This document shows positions 8,142-15,908 of a stretch of DNA of 50,405 bases, in pieces. This stretch comes from an uncultured Faecalitalea sp. Its GTDB lineage: Bacteria > Bacillota_I > Bacilli_A > Erysipelotrichales > Erysipelotrichaceae. The notes beneath the pieces are model-generated. The model was not told the DNA's origin and did no database searches. It saw only the letters and a list, made by a program, of their open reading frames with translations. The first letter of the stretch is position 1. Each line of letters starts with the position of its first letter. The stretch is from positions 1 through 50,405 of the forward strand of contig CAMJQJ010000006.1 of NCBI GenBank assembly GCA_946408025.1, written 5' to 3'. Both the position numbers and the translations under genes were made by a program.

Positions 8142-8171
8142 TTGATGAAAATGGCTTGTTTGTTGTATTAT
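8142..8171 (+). promoter_or_regulatory. promoter of the cyclophilin gene
   Basis: TTGATG (8142-8147), an 18-nt spacer and TATTAT (8166-8171). It overlaps the divergent leftward promoter region. Confidence 0.6.
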
Positions 8172-8196
8172 CTATGAGTAAATGGAAAGGATTATT

Positions 8197-8679
8197 ATGA
8201 AAACAGAATTAATTTTAATTACAATGGAAAATGGTGATGAAATCAAGGCGGAATTATATCCTGAAGTAGCACCAAAAACAGTAGAAAACTTTTTAAAGTT
8301 AGTAGATGAGAAATTCTATGATGGACTTATCTTTCATCGCGTTATCAAAGGCTTTATGATCCAAGGAGGAGACCCTACCGGAACTGGAATGGGTGGCAGC
8401 AAAGATACGATCATAGGAGAATTCAGGGCCAATGGATTCCAAAACGATTTAGCACATACTCGTGGTGTTCTATCTATGGCAAGGACCAACATGCCAAATT
8501 CAGCAAGTTCACAATTTTTTATCATGCATCAAGATGCTCCACATTTAGATGGACAATACGCTGCGTTTGGAAAAGTAATCGAAGGCATGGATGCTGTTGA
8601 TAAGATTGCAGCAGTAAAAACTAACTGGCAAGATAAACCGCTAAAGGACCAAAGAATTAAGACAGTTCGTCGAGTTTAA
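8197..8679 (+). CDS. peptidyl-prolyl cis-trans isomerase, cyclophilin type
   Basis: A 160-residue cytosolic cyclophilin. It contains the active-site stretch F-H-R-V-I-K-G-F-M-I-Q-G-G-D-P, then A-R-T-N-M-P-N-S-A-S-S-Q-F-F-I and H-L-D-G-Q-Y-A-A-F-G-K-V, all diagnostic for the family. It catalyses proline isomerisation during protein folding. No signal peptide is present. The ATG at 8197 is preferred to one at 8182, because the AAAGGA ribosome-binding site lies between them. It is a single-gene unit ending in a shared bidirectional terminator. Confidence 0.97.
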   Translation: MKTELILITMENGDEIKAELYPEVAPKTVENFLKLVDEKFYDGLIFHRVIKGFMIQGGDPTGTGMGGSKDTIIGEFRANGFQNDLAHTRGVLSMARTNMPNSASSQFFIMHQDAPHLDGQYAAFGKVIEGMDAVDKIAAVKTNWQDKPLKDQRIKTVRRV

Positions 8680-8736
8680 TGATTTTTCTTATCGATTAAA
8701 GTTTACTCGATGAAAAATATAAATATCAAAATAATT

Positions 8737-8760
8737 AAAAGGGCATTTAGCCCTTTCTTT
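8737..8760. terminator. bidirectional terminator between cyclophilin and P-type ATPase
   Basis: AAAGGGC (8738-8744) pairs with GCCCTTT (8750-8756). A T run follows on the plus strand and a TTTTAATTATTTT-like run on the minus strand, so it can serve both convergent genes. The ATPase stop codon lies in the loop (8749-8747). Confidence 0.9.
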
Positions 8761-11068
8761 TTTTTCTATGGAGTTGAAGTCTTTTTTTAAACCAAAGGTT
8801 TAAAAAACTTTGTATAAATGGAATTGTAAAACATACTATAAGTACAAATATAATTTGAGTGAAGTTCAAATAAACAATATAAAAGAAACTATGGAAGAAA
8901 AAGATCGCTATTGCAAAAATCGTTGCCATGCATATTACAAGAAGCTGTCTTAAACGAGTGAATGGGATGCAAGCTCCAGTAAGGACGCATAATGCATTAA
9001 AGCCTGCAATACATGTACAAATTGTTGAAAATTGCTCGCTATTAGCATTTAAAATAGGTATTAATACAGAAGTTAACGCAACAGAAACAACAACACATAT
9101 TGCTCCAGGTAAAGCACGCGAGAAGACGTTAATAAGAAAGTTACCTTCAACTTTTGAGGCATTAGGTTCTAAAGTCAAAATAAAGCTAGGTAATCCTGTA
9201 GCCAATGTTGAAATCAAAGTTAGTTGAATTGGTTGGAAAGGATATTCTGAAAGCCAAATTAATGTTAATAAGCTAAGTCCAAATGAAAATAATGTTTTTA
9301 CTAAAAATAATGAGGATGTTCTCTGAATATTATTTATAACGCATCGTCCTTCATGCAATATAGATGGAAGTGCTTTAAATTGGTCGTTCAATAAAACTAG
9401 GGAAGCAATTTTTTTGGCTGCTTCACTGCCAGATCCCATCGCGATTGAACAATCTGCTTCTTTTAACGCCATGACATCATTGACGCCATCTCCTGTCATT
9501 GCAACAGTATGTCCTTTTTCTTTTAAGGCGATGATCATTTCTTTTTTTTGTTCAGGTGTAACTCTTCCAAAAATGGCATAATCTTCGATTACTTGTTGTA
9601 CATCTTGAACATCTGTCATATCAATTGATTTTCCTGTTACTCCCGCTTCTTTTGCTAAAGCAGAAACTGTTTTTTCGTCATCACCTGAAATTATCTTTAA
9701 GTCTACTTCTTGTTCTTTAAAATAAGAAAGAATTTTGTGAGCGTCTTTTCTTAAAACATCTTGAATTAGAATAAAGGCGAGAACCTCAAAGTCACCATAA
9801 AGCTGATGGTCTGTCGAGTTAGAGCGTGCCAGGATCAAAGTTCGATATCCTTTATTTGCATATTTACTTAATTTTTTTTTGATTTTAGGATCTTGTTTTT
9901 GGATGATGAAAGAATAGGCTCCAAGAATATATTTTGTATTTTGAAAAACAGCTCCACATGCTTTTCTTGTACTTGAGAAAGGAATGATGTCTTTTGTGAT
10001 CTGAGTCGGCTCAACGTTTGATACATACTCACGTATAGCTTTAGCTGTTGAATTATCGTCTTGTAAAGAGGAAAAAATATTGGCAAGAATTTGTTGGATC
10101 ATAGATATGTCATGATCTGTATCAATCTGAATTACTTTCATTTTTCCTTCTGTAATTGTACCCGTTTTATCTAGACACAATGTATCTACTCTGGCAAGTG
10201 TTTCAATGCAATATAGTTCTTGGACAAGAACATTTTTTTGTGCTAGTTTCATGACTCCAACACTTAAAGCGATACTTGTCAATAAAACTAGACCTTCAGG
10301 GATCATTCCAACTACAGCTGCAACAGTGGAAAGAATGGCATCATTAAGATGAGAAGGGTCTAACAAAAATTGTTTTAAAAACAACAGGATTCCGGCAGGT
10401 ATTAAAATAATTGTACTATAACGAATGATTGTTTGAATACTGTCGCGCAATTGGCTTGGGTAACGTTTTTCACGTTTAGCATGTTTTAGAATGGAGTGGG
10501 CGTACGTATCCTCTCCAACGGTAATAACTTGCATTTTCGCTTGCCCTGATATAACGATGCTACCAGACAAAATTTTGTCATTTTCAAATTTTTCAATGGC
10601 ATCGCTTTCTCCTGTTAACATGGATTCATCACATTCAATGCTGCCTTCTCTCAATACACCATCGCATGGGACCTGGTCACCAGATTTGATGATCAAGATA
10701 TCGTCTTCAACGATTTGATCAACAGAAATACGAGATATGGTTCCATCTCTTAAAACATGTATCTTTTGTTGGTGAACTAAGGCAAGCTTGTCTAATTTAT
10801 GCTTTGAACGGATTTCCTGAATTAATCCAATGATCATGTTGAAGATAACGACAAGCATAAAAAGCATGTTTCGATAGGAACCTGTAAAGATGACCAAGAC
10901 AGCTAAAACGACATTGATCATGTTGAAAAAGGTAAAAACATGCTCTTTTAGTATTTTTATATATGTTTTGGAGACAGAAGCTTCTAAGGTGTTTTTTTTA
11001 TGTGATAAAGCTTGATTTGAAGTTAAACCTGTTTCTTTATCTGTATAGCTTTTAACTTCTATTTTCAT
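8747..11068 (-). CDS. cation-transporting P-type ATPase (CtpE/P2-like)
   Basis: A 773-residue P-type ATPase. The actuator loop has L-T-G-E-S, the phosphorylation motif is D-K-T-G-T-I-T with Asp at about residue 300, and the hinge has M-T-G-D-G-V-N-D-V-M-A-L-K. The fourth membrane helix carries M-I-P-E-G-L-V-L-L-T-S, close to the CtpE group, whose members move Ca2+ or Mn2+. No N-terminal heavy-metal-binding domain is present. Four or more C-terminal helices complete the transporter. It is the third gene behind ispD and its degenerate paralog; its AAAGGATGATG site overlaps the paralog stop codon. The ion specificity is uncertain. Confidence 0.92.
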   Translation of the reverse strand: MKIEVKSYTDKETGLTSNQALSHKKNTLEASVSKTYIKILKEHVFTFFNMINVVLAVLVIFTGSYRNMLFMLVVIFNMIIGLIQEIRSKHKLDKLALVHQQKIHVLRDGTISRISVDQIVEDDILIIKSGDQVPCDGVLREGSIECDESMLTGESDAIEKFENDKILSGSIVISGQAKMQVITVGEDTYAHSILKHAKREKRYPSQLRDSIQTIIRYSTIILIPAGILLFLKQFLLDPSHLNDAILSTVAAVVGMIPEGLVLLTSIALSVGVMKLAQKNVLVQELYCIETLARVDTLCLDKTGTITEGKMKVIQIDTDHDISMIQQILANIFSSLQDDNSTAKAIREYVSNVEPTQITKDIIPFSSTRKACGAVFQNTKYILGAYSFIIQKQDPKIKKKLSKYANKGYRTLILARSNSTDHQLYGDFEVLAFILIQDVLRKDAHKILSYFKEQEVDLKIISGDDEKTVSALAKEAGVTGKSIDMTDVQDVQQVIEDYAIFGRVTPEQKKEMIIALKEKGHTVAMTGDGVNDVMALKEADCSIAMGSGSEAAKKIASLVLLNDQFKALPSILHEGRCVINNIQRTSSLFLVKTLFSFGLSLLTLIWLSEYPFQPIQLTLISTLATGLPSFILTLEPNASKVEGNFLINVFSRALPGAICVVVSVALTSVLIPILNANSEQFSTICTCIAGFNALCVLTGACIPFTRLRQLLVICMATIFAIAIFFFHSFFYIVYLNFTQIIFVLIVCFTIPFIQSFLNLWFKKRLQLHRKKRKG

Positions 11069-11074
11069 TAGACA

Positions 11075-11548
11075 TCATCCTTTAATATGTTGCAGGGGCG
11101 TCTCTCCTAAAGCTTCTACAGCTTGTGCATATGTGTCGATCGCAAGATTCTGTTCAATAGCCACCTGTAAAGAAAACATAAGTAAGCGAGTATCAAATGC
11201 CTGTAAATCTTTGTTCATATAGATTGCAGGGTATTGAGACAGACTGCTCAAGATTTTTTGGATATCATCATTTGTTGGAACGTTGGAAAGTCCATTAACT
11301 AGAACATTTTCCATAGATACAGCTTTTAATCCGTTCAATAAGGCAACATAAGGAGTGTTTGCCATCTGTACTAAAAGAACTTTTGAAATTGGAGAATGAG
11401 CTAGTTTTAAAAGCCATTCTGCTGTACAGCTGACAACGATCTGTTTGCACGTTGGATCGTTTTTATAGACGTTGATCGTATCAACGAGATTCTCATATGA
11501 ATCTGTTTCATCTTGACAGTCATCAAAAATAAGTGCTGTGTATTCCAT
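11075..11548 (-). CDS. degenerate IspD-like paralog, probable pseudoenzyme
   Basis: A 157-residue protein that aligns by eye along most of its length with the IspD encoded just upstream. M-E-Y-T-A-L-I-F matches M-N-Y-S-V-C-I-L. I-N-V-Y-K-N-D-P-T-C-K-Q-I matches V-N-L-F-N-E-D-P-D-C-K-E-I. N-G-L-K-A-V matches H-G-L-R-L-V, and Q-A-F-D-T-R-L-L matches Q-C-F-K-T-S-L-L. The CTP-binding A-A-G-K-G-S-R loop is replaced by acidic residues with about 13 residues missing. The T-D-D-A motif is altered, and the C-terminal segment with the family catalytic lysine is absent. It has its own AGAGGAA site, 14 nt after ispD. It cannot be an active cytidylyltransferase as drawn; a regulatory or dimer-partner role is only a guess. 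Confidence 0.7.
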   Translation of the reverse strand: MEYTALIFDDCQDETDSYENLVDTINVYKNDPTCKQIVVSCTAEWLLKLAHSPISKVLLVQMANTPYVALLNGLKAVSMENVLVNGLSNVPTNDDIQKILSSLSQYPAIYMNKDLQAFDTRLLMFSLQVAIEQNLAIDTYAQAVEALGETPLQHIKG

Positions 11549-11562
11549 ACAAATTCCTCTTT

Positions 11563-12210
11563 CTATTTTGGTAAATCGCTTGGATTAGTGATTTTGATAT
11601 TAGATGCATTTCCTGTAACAACTTTGATCAAAGCATTTGAATACCATTCGACAAGTTGTGCATCATCGGTGGCTTCTCTTTGATCTTCCAAAGCTTTTTG
11701 ATGACATTCTTTTAACAAGGATGTCTTAAAACATTGTGGAGTCTGGGCGTTATATAATAAGGAGCGATCTAGGCTTTCTTTGACAAATCCATTTTCTACA
11801 ATTTTTACAGTATCTACACTTGGAATCATTAATAAACAAGAATCATACTCCAAAAGCGTTTGTTTTAGTTTATTGACTTCTTTGATATTTAGATAGGGTC
11901 TAGCACCATCATGAATAAAAACATATTCGCTACAAACAAGTCTTAATCCATGAGAAACACTTTCTTGACGAGTTTTTCCTCCTATCGTAATCTTTATCTT
12001 ATTTATATTTTGATAAAGCTTTTCGACATATTCTTTTTCGTGTTCAGCTACGACGAGAATGATTTCTTTGCAGTCTGGATCTTCATTAAATAAATTAACG
12101 CTTCGATCTAAGACACTGGTCCCATCTTTGAATTTAAAAAAAACTTTATTAAAGTCTAGTTGAGTTCGGCTGCCTTTGCCGGCAGCGAGTATGCAAACAC
12201 TGTAATTCAT
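11563..12210 (-). CDS. ispD: 2-C-methyl-D-erythritol 4-phosphate cytidylyltransferase
   Basis: A 215-residue enzyme of the MEP isoprenoid pathway that joins CTP to methylerythritol phosphate. Visible signatures are I-L-A-A-G-K-G-S-R (residues 7-15, CTP-binding loop), H-D-G-A-R-P-Y, A-Q-T-P-Q-C-F, T-D-D-A and the C-terminal V-T-G-N-x-x-N-I-K-I-T-N-P-S-D-L. The related TarI/Bcs ribitol-phosphate enzymes are an alternative, but nothing nearby supports a teichoic acid role. The start at 12210 fits the family N-terminus and a -10 box ten bases upstream. No Shine-Dalgarno sequence is seen. No other MEP gene lies in the window. Confidence 0.88.
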   Translation of the reverse strand: MNYSVCILAAGKGSRTQLDFNKVFFKFKDGTSVLDRSVNLFNEDPDCKEIILVVAEHEKEYVEKLYQNINKIKITIGGKTRQESVSHGLRLVCSEYVFIHDGARPYLNIKEVNKLKQTLLEYDSCLLMIPSVDTVKIVENGFVKESLDRSLLYNAQTPQCFKTSLLKECHQKALEDQREATDDAQLVEWYSNALIKVVTGNASNIKITNPSDLPK

Positions 12211-12219
12211 AGTGCATAT

Positions 12220-12228
12220 ATTATAACA
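12220..12228 (-). promoter_or_regulatory. extended -10 promoter of ispD, near-leaderless
   Basis: On the minus strand TG-T-TATAAT runs from 12228 to 12220, a perfect extended -10. Nine bases separate it from the ATG at 12210, leaving a leader of about 3 nt and no ribosome-binding site. Confidence 0.65.
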
Positions 12229-12285
12229 GATTTTATGATACATGCATCAACCAACTGTGCTTTTTTAGAATGAGAGAACAACTTC

Positions 12286-12294
12286 TGTTATACT
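12286..12294 (+). promoter_or_regulatory. extended -10 promoter of the GTPase-NYN fusion gene
   Basis: TG-T-TATACT (12286-12294) lies 27 nt before the ATG, with AAAAGGGGA as ribosome-binding site in between. A good -35 box is not evident. Confidence 0.55.
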
Positions 12295-12321
12295 ATATTT
12301 AAAATAAAAAGGGGATTTTTG

Positions 12322-14835
12322 ATGAAAAGAATATGTGTTGGTATATTAGCCCATGTGGATGCAGGAAAAACAACTTGTGTTGAGAGCATGTTATATAATG
12401 CAGGAAATATAAGAAAGATGGGTAGGGTTGATCATCAGGATACGTTTTTGGATTATGATCAACAAGAACGAGATCGAGGTATAACAATTTACTCCAAAGA
12501 GGCTAATTATAAATGGAATGATAATGAAATATATATATTGGACACACCAGGACATGTGGATTTTTCAAGTGAAATGGAACGTGTTTTGAGTGTTCTTGAT
12601 TTAGCGATTGTATTGATCAATGGACAGGATGGTGTACAGAGCCATACGAAAACAATATGGAAGTGTTTAGAGCATTATAAAGTTCCAACCTTGATATTTA
12701 TCAATAAAATGGATATTAGTTATCAAACCAAAGAGGAACTTACAGAAGATTTAATAACCAAGATTCATCCTAATTGTATCGATTTTTTAGATTCACAAAA
12801 AGATGAAAAACTAGCTTTGGTGAATGAAAATATGTTAAACGAATATTTGGAACAAGGAAGAATATCATTAGAATCTATTCAGTCATCCATTTACAAAAGA
12901 GAATGTTTTCCTTGTTTTTTTGGCTCAGCATTAAAAAATGAAGGTATTGTTGAATTGATGGATGCACTTTGTGAATTAAGTTTGACTAAAGTATATCCAG
13001 ATGAATTTGGAGCAAGAATTTTTAAAATCAGTAATGATGAAAAAAATAATCGATTGGTTCATGTGAAAATTACAGGAGGCACGCTAAGTGCTAAACAAAA
13101 GTTAAGTGAAGAAGAAAAAATAGATCAAATACGTATATACAATGGTAGACAATTTACCATGGTCGATAAGGCAGAAGCCGGTATGGTTTGTGCTTTAAAG
13201 GGACTAAACGGTTTTGAAGCCGGGCAAGGACTTGGATTTGAAAAAGATATGTCAAAACCACTTCTGAATGCATATATGAATTATGAATTGCTGCTTCCAG
13301 AAGGAGTCGATGCTTTACAGATGATGCGCTATTTGAATATACTTTCCAGTCAGGATCCAAGTCTTGAAATTAATTATGATGAGGATAGAAAGAAAATATC
13401 TTTGAGCGTAATGGGGGCTGTACAAATCGAAGTTTTACAAAAACTGATCAAAGATAGAACAGGGGTAAGTGTAGGGTTTTCTAATGGAAGCATTGTCTAT
13501 AAAGAAACAATCAAAGAACCGGTCAATGGTGCTGGCCATTTTGAACCATTACGACATTATGCAGAAGTTCATGTTCGTTTAGAGCCGCTTAAAGATAAAG
13601 AACGCATAGAAATCGCAAGTGAGGTTTCACAAGATGAATTAAGTGTTGATTGGCAAAAACAAATCTTAAGTTCTTTACATAAAATTCATCATAAAGGTGT
13701 TTTGACTGGATCCATGTTAACGGGAGTAAAAATCATATTAACGGCAGGCAAAGGTCATTTAAAACATACGGAAGGACAGGATTTTTACCAGGCCTCTAAA
13801 AGAGCGGTAAGGCAGGCGTTAAAAAAAGCAGAAAACATTTTGTTGGAGCCATATTATCGTTTTGAACTGATTATACCAGGTGAAGTGCTATCAAGAGCCT
13901 TATATGATTTAGAAGTAAGAAAAGCTCAGGTAGAAATCAAAGATAATCTTGATCAGACGATGACAATCAAAGGAGTTGGACCTGTAGCAAATTTAAGAAA
14001 TTATCAGATGGATGTAGCAGCTTATACAAAAGGTATGGGAAGATTTTCTTGTGAACTGGACGGGTATTATCCGTGTCAGGATCAAGAAACCATCGTGGCA
14101 AAAATTGGCTACGATGATCAAAAAGATCTAGCAAATCCTAGTGGCTCGGTTTTCTGTGCACATGGAGCTGGATATTATGTACCTTGGGATGAAGCGGATG
14201 AAATGATGCATATTCAGCCAAAAGAATCCGGATCTTCAACATATCAAAGTACAAGATATAAAGTGAATGAAGAAGAAATCAAAAGAGTCTTCGAGGCGGC
14301 TGGAGGAAGAAACAAAAAAGAAAAGAAGCAAATGCGAAAGCCAAAGAAAGATCTGGATATGAAAAAAACAACGGTTCGATCCAATAAAGAATCTTGTTTG
14401 ATCGTAGATGGTTACAATATGATCTTTGCCTGGGAAGAATTAAAACAACTTGCCAAAGAGAATATTGGAATGGCTCGAGAAAGACTTGTTGATCTTTTAG
14501 TTAATTATCAGGGATATCGAGGAATTCGCTTGATACTTGTTTTTGATGCATATAGGATCAAAGACAACGCAACACATACAGAACATAGAGCCGATGTAGA
14601 TATCGTATATACAAAAACATCGCAGACAGCCGATGCTTATATTGAAAAGGCTGTACATGATCTAAAAGAAAAATACGATCTAAGTGTGGCTTCAAGTGAT
14701 GGTTTGATTCAAAATGCTATCTTCGCTCAAGGTGCAAAACGAGTATCTTCTAGGGAATTGGAGTTACAGGTAAACAACGTGAATAAAAAAGCAATGCAAG
14801 TTCTAAAAGAAAAATTTTTAGATAAACAGCATTAA
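12322..14835 (+). CDS. TetM/EF-G-like ribosomal GTPase fused to a Rae1/YacP NYN endonuclease domain
   Basis: An 837-residue two-part protein. Residues 1 to about 650 follow the ribosome-protection (TetM/TetO) version of EF-G: P-loop A-H-V-D-A-G-K-T-T (10-18), D-T-P-G-H (74-78), N-K-M-D (128-131), then domains II-V with the G-R-F-S-C-E-L-D-G-Y segment. A basic linker (about 660-688) leads to an NYN/PIN-like domain with L-I-V-D-G-Y-N-M-I (Asp 696), L-V-F-D-A-Y, T-A-D-A-Y-I-E and A-S-S-D. This closely resembles Rae1/YacP of Bacillus, which cleaves mRNA in the ribosomal A site. The fusion suggests a GTPase that delivers a nuclease to ribosomes. The ATG at 12322 is preferred over an adjacent TTG. 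Tetracycline resistance is possible but not implied by the context. Confidence 0.9.
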   Translation: MKRICVGILAHVDAGKTTCVESMLYNAGNIRKMGRVDHQDTFLDYDQQERDRGITIYSKEANYKWNDNEIYILDTPGHVDFSSEMERVLSVLDLAIVLINGQDGVQSHTKTIWKCLEHYKVPTLIFINKMDISYQTKEELTEDLITKIHPNCIDFLDSQKDEKLALVNENMLNEYLEQGRISLESIQSSIYKRECFPCFFGSALKNEGIVELMDALCELSLTKVYPDEFGARIFKISNDEKNNRLVHVKITGGTLSAKQKLSEEEKIDQIRIYNGRQFTMVDKAEAGMVCALKGLNGFEAGQGLGFEKDMSKPLLNAYMNYELLLPEGVDALQMMRYLNILSSQDPSLEINYDEDRKKISLSVMGAVQIEVLQKLIKDRTGVSVGFSNGSIVYKETIKEPVNGAGHFEPLRHYAEVHVRLEPLKDKERIEIASEVSQDELSVDWQKQILSSLHKIHHKGVLTGSMLTGVKIILTAGKGHLKHTEGQDFYQASKRAVRQALKKAENILLEPYYRFELIIPGEVLSRALYDLEVRKAQVEIKDNLDQTMTIKGVGPVANLRNYQMDVAAYTKGMGRFSCELDGYYPCQDQETIVAKIGYDDQKDLANPSGSVFCAHGAGYYVPWDEADEMMHIQPKESGSSTYQSTRYKVNEEEIKRVFEAAGGRNKKEKKQMRKPKKDLDMKKTTVRSNKESCLIVDGYNMIFAWEELKQLAKENIGMARERLVDLLVNYQGYRGIRLILVFDAYRIKDNATHTEHRADVDIVYTKTSQTADAYIEKAVHDLKEKYDLSVASSDGLIQNAIFAQGAKRVSSRELELQVNNVNKKAMQVLKEKFLDKQH

Positions 14836-15028
14836 AAAAGTTACTGGATAGTGATGAAGATACGATATATTTTTATATTCAAAAATAGTATCCATAAAGT
14901 CTTAAAGTGCCAAACATGTCCGTGAATATTTGGTGAAGGAATAAGGATGCTTTATTCTAAATGAAAAGAACGTATATTTGACGGTACATTTTCATTGGTT
15001 GAATATGTAAAACAAATCATGATTTAAC
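14836..15028 (+). other. non-coding gap, possible decayed gene remnant
   Basis: About 190 bases with no intact gene. One plus-strand frame from the ATG at 14854 reads through two in-frame stops to 15021. It gives K-C-Q-T-C-P, G-E-G-I-R-M-L and D-G-T-F-S-L-V-E-Y, faintly reminiscent of the C-terminus of a DDE transposase. The resemblance is weak and I do not assign a family. The stretch ends in an intrinsic terminator. Confidence 0.3.
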
Positions 15029-15050
15029 AAGGGTCGAAAGACCCTTTTTT
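15029..15050 (+). terminator. intrinsic terminator with GAAA tetraloop
   Basis: AAGGGTC (15029-15035) and GACCCTT (15040-15046) form a perfect 7-bp stem capped by GAAA, followed by Ts. It probably ends the GTPase-NYN transcript about 200 nt after its stop codon. Confidence 0.9.
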
Positions 15051-15063
15051 CATAAACTTAACT

Positions 15064-15092
15064 TTTCCAGAGCATAGCTTGAGTGGTATAAT
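15064..15092 (+). promoter_or_regulatory. promoter of darA
   Basis: TTTCCA (15064-15069), a 17-nt spacer and TATAAT (15087-15092), 28 nt before the ATG. Confidence 0.65.
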
Positions 15093-15120
15093 ACAAATAA
15101 AGATAAGGAGGGCTTATGTC

Positions 15121-15444
15121 ATGAAACTTATATTGGCAATTCTTTCAAATGATGATAGTCCAGCCGCTAGCAATGCATTAAACAAGAATGGATTTCAAGT
15201 CACAAAATTAGCGACAACAGGTGGTTTTTTAAGAGCGGGGAATACCACGCTGATCGTAGGTTGTGAGGACGAGAAAGTTCAGGATGCAATCAACATTATT
15301 GGTGAATACTCAAGTAAACGCACAGAAATTGTTCCTAGTACTGCAAGTTATGATATTGGTCGTTATGCAAGCTTCCCAGTTGAAGTCCAAGTCGGTGGAG
15401 CAACTATTTTCGTGTTGAATGTAGATCAATTTATTAAATTGTAA
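15121..15444 (+). CDS. darA: cyclic-di-AMP receptor DarA/PstA (PII-like)
   Basis: A 107-residue PII-like protein of the DarA/PstA/YaaQ family. It begins M-K-L-I-L-A-I, as PII-like ferredoxin folds do, and contains T-K-L-A-T-T-G-G-F-L-R-x-G-N-T-T, the conserved T-loop and nucleotide-binding stretch, followed by G-G-A-T-I-F-V-L-N-V-D near the end. The family forms trimers that bind cyclic-di-AMP in the cytosol and are thought to signal on nitrogen or osmotic state. The ATG at 15121 is set by AAGGAGGG 8 nt upstream and by the -10 box, which excludes a longer start. It is probably monocistronic, although no strong terminator follows before perR. Confidence 0.93.
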   Translation: MKLILAILSNDDSPAASNALNKNGFQVTKLATTGGFLRAGNTTLIVGCEDEKVQDAINIIGEYSSKRTEIVPSTASYDIGRYASFPVEVQVGGATIFVLNVDQFIKL

Positions 15445-15449
15445 AACAC

Positions 15450-15478
15450 TTGAAAAACTTTATCTATCGGGTTAAACT
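15450..15478 (+). promoter_or_regulatory. promoter of the perR-rbr operon
   Basis: TTGAAA (15450-15455), a 17-nt spacer and TAAACT (15473-15478), 31 nt before the perR ATG. The start region overlaps a candidate PerR operator. Confidence 0.65.
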
Positions 15479-15493
15479 AATAATAGTTCTTAG
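15477..15493 (+). promoter_or_regulatory. candidate PerR/Fur-type operator
   Basis: CTAATAATAGTTCTTAG is an imperfect palindrome with six of eight arm pairs matching. Its core TAATAATAGTTCTTA agrees with about 10 of 14 defined positions of the Bacillus Per box. It spans the expected transcription start, where a bound repressor would block the operon, so perR is probably autoregulated. Confidence 0.5.
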
Positions 15494-15509
15494 TTAGGAA
15501 GGTGGATGG

Positions 15510-15902
15510 ATGAGTACTAGAAACTCAGTGCAGCGAGAGTGGATTTATGATTACATTCAACGGCAAGATGCGCATTTAAGCGCTGATGAAATTTATGAAG
15601 GTTTATTAAAAGAAGGAAAGAATATTTCTTTAGCTACGGTTTATCGTAATCTGTCGATTTTAGTTGATGAGTATAAGATCGATGCATTGATGACTAATTC
15701 TAAAAAACAAGTTTATGATAAGACGTGTAGACCTCATGATCATTTTGTTTGTACTGAATGTCATAAAATATTTGATATTGATTTACCTTATGATCGCTCA
15801 ATTGAAACAAAGTTTGCAAAAAATCTAGATGTTTCCGTTGAATCACATGCACTTACGTTATATGGTATTTGTCACGACTGCCAATCAAGAAAGAAGAGGT
15901 AA
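15510..15902 (+). CDS. perR: Fur-family repressor, probable peroxide sensor PerR
   Basis: A 130-residue Fur-family regulator. A winged-helix DNA-binding part with L-S-A-D-E-I-Y-E and I-S-L-A-T-V-Y-R-N-L is followed by the R-P-H-D-H-F-V-C-T-E-C segment (regulatory metal site and first C-x2-C) and a final C-H-D-C that completes the structural zinc site. PerR rather than Fur or Zur is preferred because rubrerythrin, a peroxide-reducing enzyme, follows 6 nt later. PerR releases DNA when its histidines are oxidised by hydrogen peroxide. A Per-box-like palindrome overlaps the promoter. The paralog assignment is inference from context. Confidence 0.85.
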   Translation: MSTRNSVQREWIYDYIQRQDAHLSADEIYEGLLKEGKNISLATVYRNLSILVDEYKIDALMTNSKKQVYDKTCRPHDHFVCTECHKIFDIDLPYDRSIETKFAKNLDVSVESHALTLYGICHDCQSRKKR

Positions 15903-15908
15903 ATAAGA

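Noticed and set aside
12322..14835. Simple tetracycline-resistance gene tet(M) on a mobile element
   Set aside because: The core resembles TetM, but the protein is about 200 residues longer with a fused NYN domain. It sits among housekeeping genes with no conjugation, integrase or attenuator-peptide features.
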